Both the position numbers and the translations under genes were made by a program. The notes beneath the pieces were generated by a model that saw nothing but the letters and a program-made list of their open reading frames with translations, did no database searches and was not told the origin of the DNA. Positions 22,728-31,048 of a DNA stretch of 31,048 nucleotides are shown piece after piece. This stretch comes from Nitrogeniibacter sp050293885. Lineage in GTDB: Bacteria > Pseudomonadota > Gammaproteobacteria > Burkholderiales > Rhodocyclaceae. The stretch's first letter is position 1; every line of letters starts with the position of its first letter. The stretch is taken from contig JBNKNO010000038.1 of assembly GCA_050293885.1 (NCBI GenBank), positions 1 through 31,048 of the forward strand, written 5' to 3'.

Positions 22728-24017
22728 TTAACGACGACGCAGGTTGTAGAAGGCGGACAGGCCCGGATAGCTTGCCGTATCACCGAGATCTTCCTCGATG
22801 CGCAGCAGCTGGTTGTACTTGGCGATACGGTCGGAACGTGACAACGAACCGGTCTTGATCTGCATCGCGTTCAGGCCAACGGCGATGTCGGCGATGGTCG
22901 AGTCTTCGGTCTCGCCCGAGCGATGCGAAATCACGGAGGTGTAACCCGCACGCTTTGCCATTTCGACCGCCGCGAAGGTTTCCGACAGCGTACCGATCTG
23001 ATTGACCTTGATGAGAATCGAGTTGGCCACGCCCTGATCGATACCTTGCTGAAGGATCTTGGTGTTGGTCACGAACAGGTCGTCACCCACCAGTTGCACC
23101 TTCTTGCCCAGGCGCTCGGTCAGCAGCTTCCAGCCGGCCCAGTCGTCTTCGGCCATGCCATCTTCGATCGACACGATGGGGAAACGATCGACCAAGGTGG
23201 CGAGGTAGTCGGTGAAGCCTTCGGCGCTCAGCGTGAGGCCTTCTCCGGCGAGCACGTATTGGCCGTCCTTGTAGAACTCGGACGAGGCGCAGTCGAGCGC
23301 CAGCACCACGTCTGTCCCCGGCTCGTAGCCGGCGTTGGAGATCGCTTCCTGAATCATGTTCAGCGCTTCGTCGGTGCCGCCGACGTTGGGCGCGAAGCCG
23401 CCTTCATCGCCCACCGTCGTCGGGTAGCCCTTGGCGTCAGTGAGTTTCTTCAGGTGGTGGAAAATCTCGGCGCCACAGCGCAGCGCTTCGCGGAAGCTGC
23501 CCATGGACACCGGCATGATCATGCACTCCTGGATGTCCAGCGAGTTGTTGGCGTGCTCGCCGCCGTTGATGACGTTCATCATCGGTACTGGCATGGCCAT
23601 GGGGCCCGAGCCGCCGAAGTAACGATACAGCGGCAGGCCCGCTTCTTCGGCCGCGGCCTTGGCGACGGCCATGGAAACCGCCAGCGTGGCGTTGGCGCCG
23701 AGACGGGATTTGTTTTCGGTGCCGTCCAGGTCGATCAGGGTGTGATCGATGAAGGACTGCTCTTCCGCGTCCAGACCGATGAGTGCCTCGGAAATCTCGG
23801 TATTGACGTTCTCGACGGCCTGCTGAACGCCTTTGCCCAGATAGCGGGCGGCATCGCCGTCACGCAATTCGATGGCTTCACGCGCGCCGGTCGAGGCACC
23901 GGAGGGCACCGCGGCACGACCCATTACGCCGGACTCGAGCAGCACATCCGCTTCAACGGTGGGGTTGCCGCGCGAATCCAGCACTTCACGGGCGATGACG
24001 TCAATGATTGCACTCAT
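22728..24017 (-). CDS. eno: Enolase
   Basis: A 429-residue protein of normal length that interconverts 2-phosphoglycerate and phosphoenolpyruvate. Diagnostic segments are the N-terminal AREVLDSRGNPTVEADV, the loop VPSGASTG, the active-site region SIEDGMAEDDWAGW, GDDLFVTNTKILQQGI, the catalytic lysine context LIKVNQIGTLSET, and SHRSGETEDSTIADIAV. An AGGAA ribosome site precedes the ATG. It follows kdsA by 51 bases on the same strand. Enolase also supplies PEP, the substrate of KdsA, so the neighbours are metabolically linked. Confidence 0.98.
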   Translation of the reverse strand: MSAIIDVIAREVLDSRGNPTVEADVLLESGVMGRAAVPSGASTGAREAIELRDGDAARYLGKGVQQAVENVNTEISEALIGLDAEEQSFIDHTLIDLDGTENKSRLGANATLAVSMAVAKAAAEEAGLPLYRYFGGSGPMAMPVPMMNVINGGEHANNSLDIQECMIMPVSMGSFREALRCGAEIFHHLKKLTDAKGYPTTVGDEGGFAPNVGGTDEALNMIQEAISNAGYEPGTDVVLALDCASSEFYKDGQYVLAGEGLTLSAEGFTDYLATLVDRFPIVSIEDGMAEDDWAGWKLLTERLGKKVQLVGDDLFVTNTKILQQGIDQGVANSILIKVNQIGTLSETFAAVEMAKRAGYTSVISHRSGETEDSTIADIAVGLNAMQIKTGSLSRSDRIAKYNQLLRIEEDLGDTASYPGLSAFYNLRRR

Positions 24018-24068
24018 AGGACTTCCTGTTATCTATCGAATAGTCAAAATCGTTGCAGGCGACCCGAA

Positions 24069-24905
24069 TCAGGCCTGCTCAAGAAAACCGGCCTGCTTCA
24101 CGAGGCGGTCGATATCACGCAAGGTTTCGAGTAGCGCCTTCATGTGCTGCAGCGGCCAGGCATTGGGGCCATCGGACAGCGCCTGCGCCGGGTTCGGGTG
24201 CGTTTCCATGAACAGTCCGGCGACCCCGGCGGCCACTGCGGCGCGCGCCAGCACGGGCACAAACTCGCGCTGACCGCCCGAGGCCGTGCCCTGCCCACCC
24301 GGCAGCTGCACCGAATGCGTCGCGTCATACACCACCGGGCAGCCGGTTTCGCGCATGATCGCCAGCGAACGCATGTCCGACACCAGATTGTTGTAGCCGA
24401 AGGACGCACCGCGCTCGCACACCATGATGCTGTCGGCGCCGCCATTGGCCGCCTTGGCCTTGTCGACGACGTTCTTCATGTCGCCGGGCGCGAGGAACTG
24501 CCCCTTCTTGATGTTCACGGGCTTGCCACACTTCGCCACCGCTTCGATGAAATCAGTCTGGCGGCAGAGGAAGGCCGGTGTTTGCAGGACGTCGACCACG
24601 CTGGCAACCTGCGCGATTTCGTCGATGGCATGCACATCCGTCAGCACCGGAACGCCGATCGTCTTGCGCACATCGGCAAGGATGTCGAGCCCCTTGTCGA
24701 TGCCCATGCCACGATAAGACGTTCCCGAACTGCGATTGGCCTTGTCGTAGGACGACTTGTAGATGAAGGGGATGCCGACCTCGGTGCAGATTTCCTTGAG
24801 CGCACCGGCCGTGTCCATCGCCATCTGCTGCGACTCGATGACACACGGGCCCGCAATCAGGAACAGCGGTTGATCGAGCCCGACGTCGAAATCACACAGC
24901 TTCAC
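24069..24905 (-). CDS. kdsA: 3-deoxy-8-phosphooctulonate synthase (Kdo-8-phosphate synthase)
   Basis: A 278-residue TIM-barrel enzyme that condenses arabinose-5-phosphate with PEP for Kdo, a core sugar of lipopolysaccharide. Signature stretches include FLIAGPCVIESQQ, YKSSYDKANRSSGTSYRG, DVHAIDEIAQVASVVDVLQTPAFLCRQTDF, NIKKGQFLAPGDM and YDATHSVQLPGGQG. The start is GTG at 24903-24905, with AAGGAGA about 7 bases upstream, which gives the standard N-terminus MKLCDFDVG. It overlaps the pyrG end by 14 bases. Presence of Kdo synthesis confirms a Gram-negative envelope. Confidence 0.97.
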   Translation of the reverse strand: MKLCDFDVGLDQPLFLIAGPCVIESQQMAMDTAGALKEICTEVGIPFIYKSSYDKANRSSGTSYRGMGIDKGLDILADVRKTIGVPVLTDVHAIDEIAQVASVVDVLQTPAFLCRQTDFIEAVAKCGKPVNIKKGQFLAPGDMKNVVDKAKAANGGADSIMVCERGASFGYNNLVSDMRSLAIMRETGCPVVYDATHSVQLPGGQGTASGGQREFVPVLARAAVAAGVAGLFMETHPNPAQALSDGPNAWPLQHMKALLETLRDIDRLVKQAGFLEQA

Positions 24906-26541
24906 AAGCGCTCTCCTTGGCCTCGCGCGCTGCAATGGCGGCTTTCACATACGCCGTGAACAGCGGATGGCCGTGACGCGGGTTGGAGGTGAATTCCGGG
25001 TGGAACTGACAGGCCACGAACCACGGGTGGTCGGGCAATTCGACCATCTCGCACAGGTGGGTGCCCGGCGCCCGGCCGGAAGCGCGCAGCCCGGCGGCTT
25101 CGAGCTTGCCCAGCAGGGTGTTGTTCACTTCGTAGCGGTGGCGATGACGCTCGATGATCTCCGGCTGACCGTAGATGTCGCGTGCCAGCGAGCCTTCGGC
25201 AAGCTCGCACGTCTGTCCGCCGAGGCGCATCGTGCCCCCCAGGTCGGAATCGTCGCCGCGACGTTCCACCTGACCGCTACGATCCAGCCATTCGGTGATC
25301 AGGCCGATCACCGGGTACTTGCTCTTTTCGTCGAACTCCGTGCTGTGCGCGCCTTTGAGGCCCGCCACATGACGTGCGTATTCGACCACGGCCAACTGCA
25401 TGCCGAGGCAGATGCCCAGATACGGCACCTTGTTTTCACGGGCATATTGAATCGCGAGAATCTTGCCCTCGGTCCCCCGCTTGCCGAAGCCGCCGGGCAC
25501 CAGGATGGCATCCATTTTGGCCAGCACGCCGCAGCCTTGCTGCTCGATCTCTTCGGAGTCGAGGTAATGGATGTTGACCTTGCTGCGTGTGTGCAGCCCG
25601 GCGTGGTTGAGCGCCTCGATGAGCGATTTGTACGACTCGGTCAGATCCACGTACTTGCCGACGAAGGCGATGTCGATCTCGCGTTCGGGATTCTCCAGCG
25701 CGTTGATGAGCCGGTCCCACACGGACAGATCGGCGGCCTTGGCGAGGATGCCGAGCTTGTGGCAGACGATCTCGTCGAGCATCTGGTCGTGCAGCAGGCC
25801 GGGAATCTTGTAGATGGAGCTGGCGTCCAGTGCCTCGATCACGGCCTCGGGCATCACGTTGCAGAACAACGCGATCTTGCGGCGTTCATCGGCCGGAATG
25901 GAGCGGTCGGCACGGCACAGCAGGATGTCGGGCTGGATACCGATCTCGCGCAACTCCTTCACCGAGTGCTGGGTCGGCTTGGTCTTGAGCTCGCCGGCAG
26001 TCGGAATGTAGGGCAGCAGCGTGAGATGGATGAAGCAAGTGCCGTTGCGCCCCTCTTCGATGCCCATCTGACGAATGGCTTCGAGGAAGGGCAGCGATTC
26101 GATGTCACCGACCGTGCCACCGACTTCGACGATCGCCACGTCGGCGCCTTCGGCACCACGCTTGATGAAGGTCTTGATCTCGTCGGTGATGTGCGGGATG
26201 ACCTGAACGGTCTTGCCCAGATACTCGCCGCGGCGCTCCTTCTTCAGCACGGACTCGTAGATCTGGCCGGTGGTGAAGTTGTTGCGCTTGGACATCTTGG
26301 CGCTGGTGAAGCGCTCGTAGTGTCCCAGATCCAGATCGGTCTCGGCGCCGTCTTCGGTGACGAACACTTCGCCGTGCTGAAACGGGCTCATGGTGCCCGG
26401 GTCGACGTTGATGTACGGATCAAGCTTGAGGTGGGTCACGCGGATACCGCGCGACTCGAGAATGGCCCCCAAAGAGGCCGCCGCGATGCCTTTGCCCAAG
26501 GAGGACACGACACCGCCGGTAACGAAGACGAATTTAGTCAT
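24892..26541 (-). CDS. pyrG: CTP synthase
   Basis: A 549-residue enzyme that makes CTP from UTP, ATP and glutamine. The N-terminal amidoligase domain has the P-loop GGVVSSLGKGIAAAS and the SPFQHGEVFVTEDGAETDLDLGHYERF block. The class I glutamine amidotransferase domain has C378 in GICLGMQLAV and the His-Glu pair in ACQFHPEF. It is the first gene of pyrG-kdsA-eno-ftsB. The predicted promoter lies only about 20 bases upstream of the start, and the leader is pyrimidine-rich with no visible Shine-Dalgarno sequence. Confidence 0.98.
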   Translation of the reverse strand: MTKFVFVTGGVVSSLGKGIAAASLGAILESRGIRVTHLKLDPYINVDPGTMSPFQHGEVFVTEDGAETDLDLGHYERFTSAKMSKRNNFTTGQIYESVLKKERRGEYLGKTVQVIPHITDEIKTFIKRGAEGADVAIVEVGGTVGDIESLPFLEAIRQMGIEEGRNGTCFIHLTLLPYIPTAGELKTKPTQHSVKELREIGIQPDILLCRADRSIPADERRKIALFCNVMPEAVIEALDASSIYKIPGLLHDQMLDEIVCHKLGILAKAADLSVWDRLINALENPEREIDIAFVGKYVDLTESYKSLIEALNHAGLHTRSKVNIHYLDSEEIEQQGCGVLAKMDAILVPGGFGKRGTEGKILAIQYARENKVPYLGICLGMQLAVVEYARHVAGLKGAHSTEFDEKSKYPVIGLITEWLDRSGQVERRGDDSDLGGTMRLGGQTCELAEGSLARDIYGQPEIIERHRHRYEVNNTLLGKLEAAGLRASGRAPGTHLCEMVELPDHPWFVACQFHPEFTSNPRHGHPLFTAYVKAAIAAREAKESACEAV

Positions 26542-26566
26542 GAGGAAAGCGGAGCGGGAAAGCGCA

Positions 26567-26596
26567 ATGATACCCGAACTCCCCGGCTGCCCTCAA
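26567..26596 (-). promoter_or_regulatory. Predicted pyrG promoter
   Basis: On the minus strand TTGAGG (complement of 26591-26596, 4 of 6 matches), an 18-base spacer and TATCAT (complement of 26567-26572, 5 of 6 matches). Transcription should begin near 26560, leaving a leader of about 19 bases before the ATG. Confidence 0.5.
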
Positions 26597-26659
26597 CGCG
26601 ACAGCGCTTGAAAACGAACCCGCGCGCGGACGCCAACCGGCGTCGATTCAGCGCGGATT

Positions 26660-26691
26660 CGGGCGTTCGCCAACGGCTACGCGAACGCCCG
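26660..26691. repeat. Strong hairpin between the cysteine hydrolase gene and pyrG
   Basis: CGGGCGTTCGC (26660-26670) and GCGAACGCCCG (26681-26691) are perfect 11-base inverted repeats with a 10-base loop. Neither side has a T-run, so it is not a standard intrinsic terminator. It may stabilise or help end the transcript of the minus-strand operon that finishes at 26871. Confidence 0.6.
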
Positions 26692-26870
26692 CGTTACCGT
26701 TTGAGACGAAGCCACCCGGATGCGGGGTAAAGCCTTGATCAGGTGTTCAGGGCGTCGCGACGCGATGAACCGAGGCTCACTGGACGGATAGTCCTGATCG
26801 ATTTTATTGCAGACTTCGAGTCATCCGGCCGAACACGGCTTGGGCGTTTCGAGCGCGGCAAACCGGCGTA

Positions 26871-27413
26871 TCAGCGGATGAAGTCGCGATTGATGGCACG
26901 AAACTCGTCGGTATCCGCCTTGCGCAGCCACTCGAAGATCACCATTTCACGGCTGACGATGCGGGCGCCCTTGGCGCGCATGCGTTCGAGCGCAAGCTCG
27001 GTGTTGCGGGGGTCGCGCGCGCCGACCGCATCCGCCACGACGAACACGGTTTTCCCTTCCGCGAGCAATTCCAGCACGGTTTGCAGCACGCAGACGTGTG
27101 CTTCGGTGCCGCACACCACAACCTGCGGGCGTGAGGTGACGGCCGTGTCACCCAGACACCCTTCGGCCACACAGGAAAAATACGTTTTCTCGACAAAGCG
27201 GGCGTCCTCGGCCACGGCCTTTACCGCGTCGACCGTGCCACCGAGGCCGGACGGATACTGCTCGGAAACGACGCAGGGCACGCCGAGTCGCTGGGCGACC
27301 TTGATGAGCGCGATGCAGTTGTCGAGTACGGCCTCGCCGTCATGAATGGTCGGTTGCAGGCGTGCCTGCAGATCAATCGTGACGAGCGTGGATTGGTCGC
27401 GTTCGATCAGCAT
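26871..27413 (-). CDS. Isochorismatase-family cysteine hydrolase
   Basis: A 180-residue alpha/beta hydrolase of the isochorismatase-like superfamily. The catalytic triad is readable as D14 (VTIDLQ), K76 (FVEKTYFSC) and C108 (CGTEAHVCVLQT), with a cis-peptide-type GTEAHVC motif. The single-domain size and YcaC-like sequence suggest an amidase or similar hydrolase, not an isochorismatase of siderophore synthesis. The substrate is unknown. It lies 25 bases after the acetoacetyl-CoA ligase gene on the same strand and is probably the last gene of that operon. Confidence 0.88.
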   Translation of the reverse strand: MLIERDQSTLVTIDLQARLQPTIHDGEAVLDNCIALIKVAQRLGVPCVVSEQYPSGLGGTVDAVKAVAEDARFVEKTYFSCVAEGCLGDTAVTSRPQVVVCGTEAHVCVLQTVLELLAEGKTVFVVADAVGARDPRNTELALERMRAKGARIVSREMVIFEWLRKADTDEFRAINRDFIR

Positions 27414-27438
27414 GATGGCATCACCCTCTGTTAACGAT

Positions 27439-29411
<1,973 letters not shown>

Positions 29412-29415
<4 letters not shown>

Positions 29416-29855
29416 GTTCCGGGATTGGACTCCGCGCTTTGTTCGGCATCGAGCGACAAACGCAGTGTATCCGGGATCGGTACCGATTTGCCGGTACGAT
29501 GATCCATCCACACCACCTTGGCACTGCCCTCGGCATACACCTGCTCGTCCCCCTCGACGCCTATTTCATACCAGGTCATCACGCTGCTACGCCCCGGGGC
29601 CCCGGCAAAAAGGCGAACGCGAACCGTGGCCGGATAGGTGATCGGCATGAGAAACGTACACGCCGCATTGATAATCACCGGACCGAGCTGTGCCGCCGTG
29701 GCAACCGGAAAACCGAGCAGCTCGATCCATTCCACACGGGCCTGCTCGCAGAAGCGAAAATAGAGCGTGTTGTTGACGTGAGCATAGGCATCCATGTCGC
29801 CCCAGCGAACTGGAATGATGGCCGTGTGCTGAAGCGTACGATGTGCGGTGGTCAT
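29412..29855 (-). CDS. Acyl-CoA thioesterase, hotdog fold (4HBT/YbgC-like)
   Basis: A 147-residue single hotdog-domain protein. The motif RWGDMDAYAHVNNTLYFRFCEQARVEW carries D22 at the position of the catalytic aspartate of 4-hydroxybenzoyl-CoA thioesterase, and the typical HVNN. It hydrolyses acyl-CoA to free acid and CoA; the chain preferred is not evident. GGAG 5 bases before ATG supports the start. It is the first gene of the operon with aacS and the cysteine hydrolase, and lies opposite ETF-QO. Confidence 0.9.
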
Positions 29856-29875
29856 TAGGGCTCCGTGCGTGCATA

Positions 29876-29905
29876 TTCACATTCTCGAGTGGCCTGCAGT
29901 AACAT
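29876..29905 (+). promoter_or_regulatory. Predicted ETF-QO promoter
   Basis: TTCACA (29876-29881, 5 of 6 matches), an 18-base spacer, and TAACAT (29900-29905, 4 of 6 matches). The -10 is inside the left arm of the 20-bp palindrome at 29901-29920. Confidence 0.4.
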
Positions 29906-29920
29906 ACGGCTGCGTATGTT
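29901..29920. promoter_or_regulatory. Perfect 8-4-8 palindrome, candidate TetR-type operator
   Basis: AACATACG-GCTG-CGTATGTT is perfectly symmetrical over 8-base arms. It lies between the divergent thioesterase-aacS operon and the ETF-QO gene, and overlaps predicted -10 elements for both directions. Size and symmetry fit TetR-family repressors of fatty-acid or acyl-CoA metabolism. No regulator gene is in the window. Confidence 0.65.
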
Positions 29921-29929
29921 TTGATGCAA
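29901..29929 (-). promoter_or_regulatory. Predicted thioesterase-aacS operon promoter
   Basis: On the minus strand TTGCAT (complement of 29924-29929), a 17-base spacer and TATGTT (complement of 29901-29906, 4 of 6 matches). The spacer and -10 are covered by the palindrome. Confidence 0.4.
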
Positions 29930-30008
29930 GCCCCGAGGCGTGTTCACAAGCTTATCGCTGATCACGCACAGCCAAGAAGCGCAACCAGCCGGCGAAAAGG
30001 AGGAGACG

Positions 30009-31048
30009 ATGGAACGCGAGTCGATGGAGTTCGACATTCTGATTGTTGGCGGTGGCCCGGCCGGGCTGTCGGCGGCGATCCGGCTCAAGCAACTGGCCAA
30101 CGACGCGGGTCGGGAGCTCAATGTCTGCCTGATCGAAAAAGCCGCCGAAATTGGTGCTCACATCCTGTCTGGCGCGGTGATGGATCCGAAAGCGCTGACC
30201 GAGTTGATCCCCGACTGGAAGGCGCAAGGCGCACCGCTCAATACCGAAGTGAGCGAAGACAAGGTCATCTTCCTTTCCGAAACCGGCGGGCACAGCCTGC
30301 CGGTCGGACTGCTGCCGTCGAGCTTCGTCAACCGCGGCAACTATGTCGTGCGCCTGGGCAACGTCGTCAAATGGCTGGGCGAACAGGCCGAGGCCATGGG
30401 CGTCGAGGTCTACCCGGGCTTTGCCGGTGCCGAGGTGTTGTTCGACGACAATGGCGCCGTCAAGGGCGTGGCCACCGGCGACATGGGGCTGACTCGCGAG
30501 GGCGAGCAAGGCCCCAACTACCAACCGGGCATGGAACTGCACGCCAAATACACGCTCTTTGCCGAAGGCTGTCGCGGCCATCTGGGCAAACAGCTCGAAG
30601 CGCATTTCGACCTGCGCAAGGACGCCGACCCACAAACCTACGGCCTCGGCCTCAAGGAACTGTGGGAAGTGCCGGCCGAGGCGCATCAGCCCGGTCTGGT
30701 GGTGCACACCGCCGGCTGGCCAATGGACAACGCCACCTATGGCGGGGGTTTCGTCTATCACCTCGAAGACAATCTGGTGGCCATCGGCTACGTGGTCGGC
30801 CTCAACTACGCCAACCCGTATCTGTCGCCGTTCGAGGAGTTTCAGCGCTACAAGACCCATCCGCAGATTCGTGGCTACATCGAAGGTGGCAAGCGCCTCG
30901 CCTACGGCGCCCGCGCCATCACCGCCGGCGGGCTGCAAAGCCTTCCCAAGCTCACCTTCCCGGGGGGCGGTCTGATCGGCGATGACGCCGGTTTCCTCAA
31001 CGCCGCGCGTATCAAGGGCTCTCACGCCGCCATCAAGAGCGGCATGCT
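30009..31048 (+). CDS. Electron transfer flavoprotein-ubiquinone oxidoreductase, N-terminal part
   Basis: The gene runs off the window; 346 codons are visible out of an expected total near 550. It starts at ATG 30009 after AAAAGGAGGAGA, one of the strongest ribosome sites here. The FAD-binding GGGPAG is at residues 14-19, followed by AEIGAHILSGAVMDPKAL, LGNVVKWLGEQAEAMGVEVYPGFAGAEV, FAEGCRGHLGKQL, the TYGLGLKELWEV segment, and FPGGGLIGDDAGFLNAARIKGSHAAIKSG. All are diagnostic for ETF-QO. The enzyme passes electrons from acyl-CoA dehydrogenases, through ETF, to ubiquinone at the inner membrane. The C-terminal [4Fe-4S] domain lies beyond the window. Confidence 0.96.
   Translation, partial: MERESMEFDILIVGGGPAGLSAAIRLKQLANDAGRELNVCLIEKAAEIGAHILSGAVMDPKALTELIPDWKAQGAPLNTEVSEDKVIFLSETGGHSLPVGLLPSSFVNRGNYVVRLGNVVKWLGEQAEAMGVEVYPGFAGAEVLFDDNGAVKGVATGDMGLTREGEQGPNYQPGMELHAKYTLFAEGCRGHLGKQLEAHFDLRKDADPQTYGLGLKELWEVPAEAHQPGLVVHTAGWPMDNATYGGGFVYHLEDNLVAIGYVVGLNYANPYLSPFEEFQRYKTHPQIRGYIEGGKRLAYGARAITAGGLQSLPKLTFPGGGLIGDDAGFLNAARIKGSHAAIKSGM

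Larger units (their letters stand above)
26542..26870. other. Intergenic region upstream of pyrG
   Basis: About 329 bases without a supported gene. It contains the pyrG promoter at one end, a large 11-bp-stem hairpin at 26660-26691, and a 12-base perfect palindrome GCGTCGCGACGC at 26753-26764. No tRNA-like fold or conserved coding frame is apparent. Confidence 0.55.

Noticed and set aside
22923..24134. A 403-codon open frame antisense to eno
   Set aside because: It mirrors codon bias of enolase and shows no recognisable protein features.
24967..26730. A 587-codon open frame antisense to pyrG
   Set aside because: The sense strand is an unmistakable full-length CTP synthase; the antisense frame has no domain pattern.
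26542..26870. A tRNA gene in the pyrG upstream region
   Set aside because: No T-loop consensus with a matching acceptor stem or anticodon arm could be found; the hairpin there has a perfect 11-bp stem unlike a tRNA arm.
29952..31025. A 357-codon open frame antisense to ETF-QO
   Set aside because: The sense frame is clearly ETF-QO with a strong ribosome site; the antisense frame is a composition shadow.

Overview
The window reads as ordinary chromosome of a high-GC Gram-negative bacterium, most likely a betaproteobacterium and possibly a member of the Rhodocyclales. This is inferred from gene content and order (pyrG-kdsA-eno-ftsB on one strand, an fds-like NAD-dependent formate dehydrogenase, acetoacetyl-CoA ligase next to ETF-ubiquinone oxidoreductase, DUF748 next to pterin dehydratase) and not from a database search. 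There are about 29 protein-coding genes, tightly packed. I see no rRNA, tRNA, insertion sequence, prophage or CRISPR array.

Region 1 (1-4952): the last codons of a MobA/MocA-type nucleotidyltransferase, a convergent SUI1/YciH factor, then a two-gene formate dehydrogenase operon in which the NuoE-like and NuoF-like subunits are fused, followed by the molybdenum (or tungsten) catalytic subunit. Region 2 (4956-7300) is the most accessory-looking part. It holds a ParF/ParG-like partition pair with a candidate operator, a divergent macro-domain hydrolase, and a small cysteine-rich orphan gene with its own promoter in an AT-richer patch.

Region 3 (7301-19001): a MetY-type sulfhydrylase, a TPR protein, pterin dehydratase and a large AsmA-like DUF748 envelope protein, a BaiN/HI0933 flavoprotein, a PlcP/LpxH-type metallophosphoesterase behind a PHO-box-like sequence, DUF3301, a GcvR-like ACT protein, and the rlmJ-mazG-crotonase operon. 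Region 4 (19002-22342): a gamma carbonic anhydrase with a palindrome-covered promoter, a candidate small RNA, and a run of envelope and housekeeping genes (SIMPL protein, MliC-like protein, Dtd, NlpC/P60 lipoprotein, CBS protein).

Region 5 (22357-26541, minus strand): pyrG-kdsA-eno-ftsB, linking CTP synthesis, Kdo synthesis, glycolysis and division. Region 6 (26871-31048): a minus-strand operon of thioesterase, acetoacetyl-CoA ligase and cysteine hydrolase, divergent from ETF-QO. A perfect 8-4-8 palindrome lies over both predicted -10 elements of the shared promoter region, which suggests joint repression of acyl-CoA and ketone-body metabolism.

No obviously new multi-gene system is present. 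The best leads are regulatory: the ETF-QO operator, the PHO-box-like site before the PlcP-like gene, the ParF/ParG operator, a candidate small RNA with exposed anti-Shine-Dalgarno sequence, and the cysteine-rich orphan.
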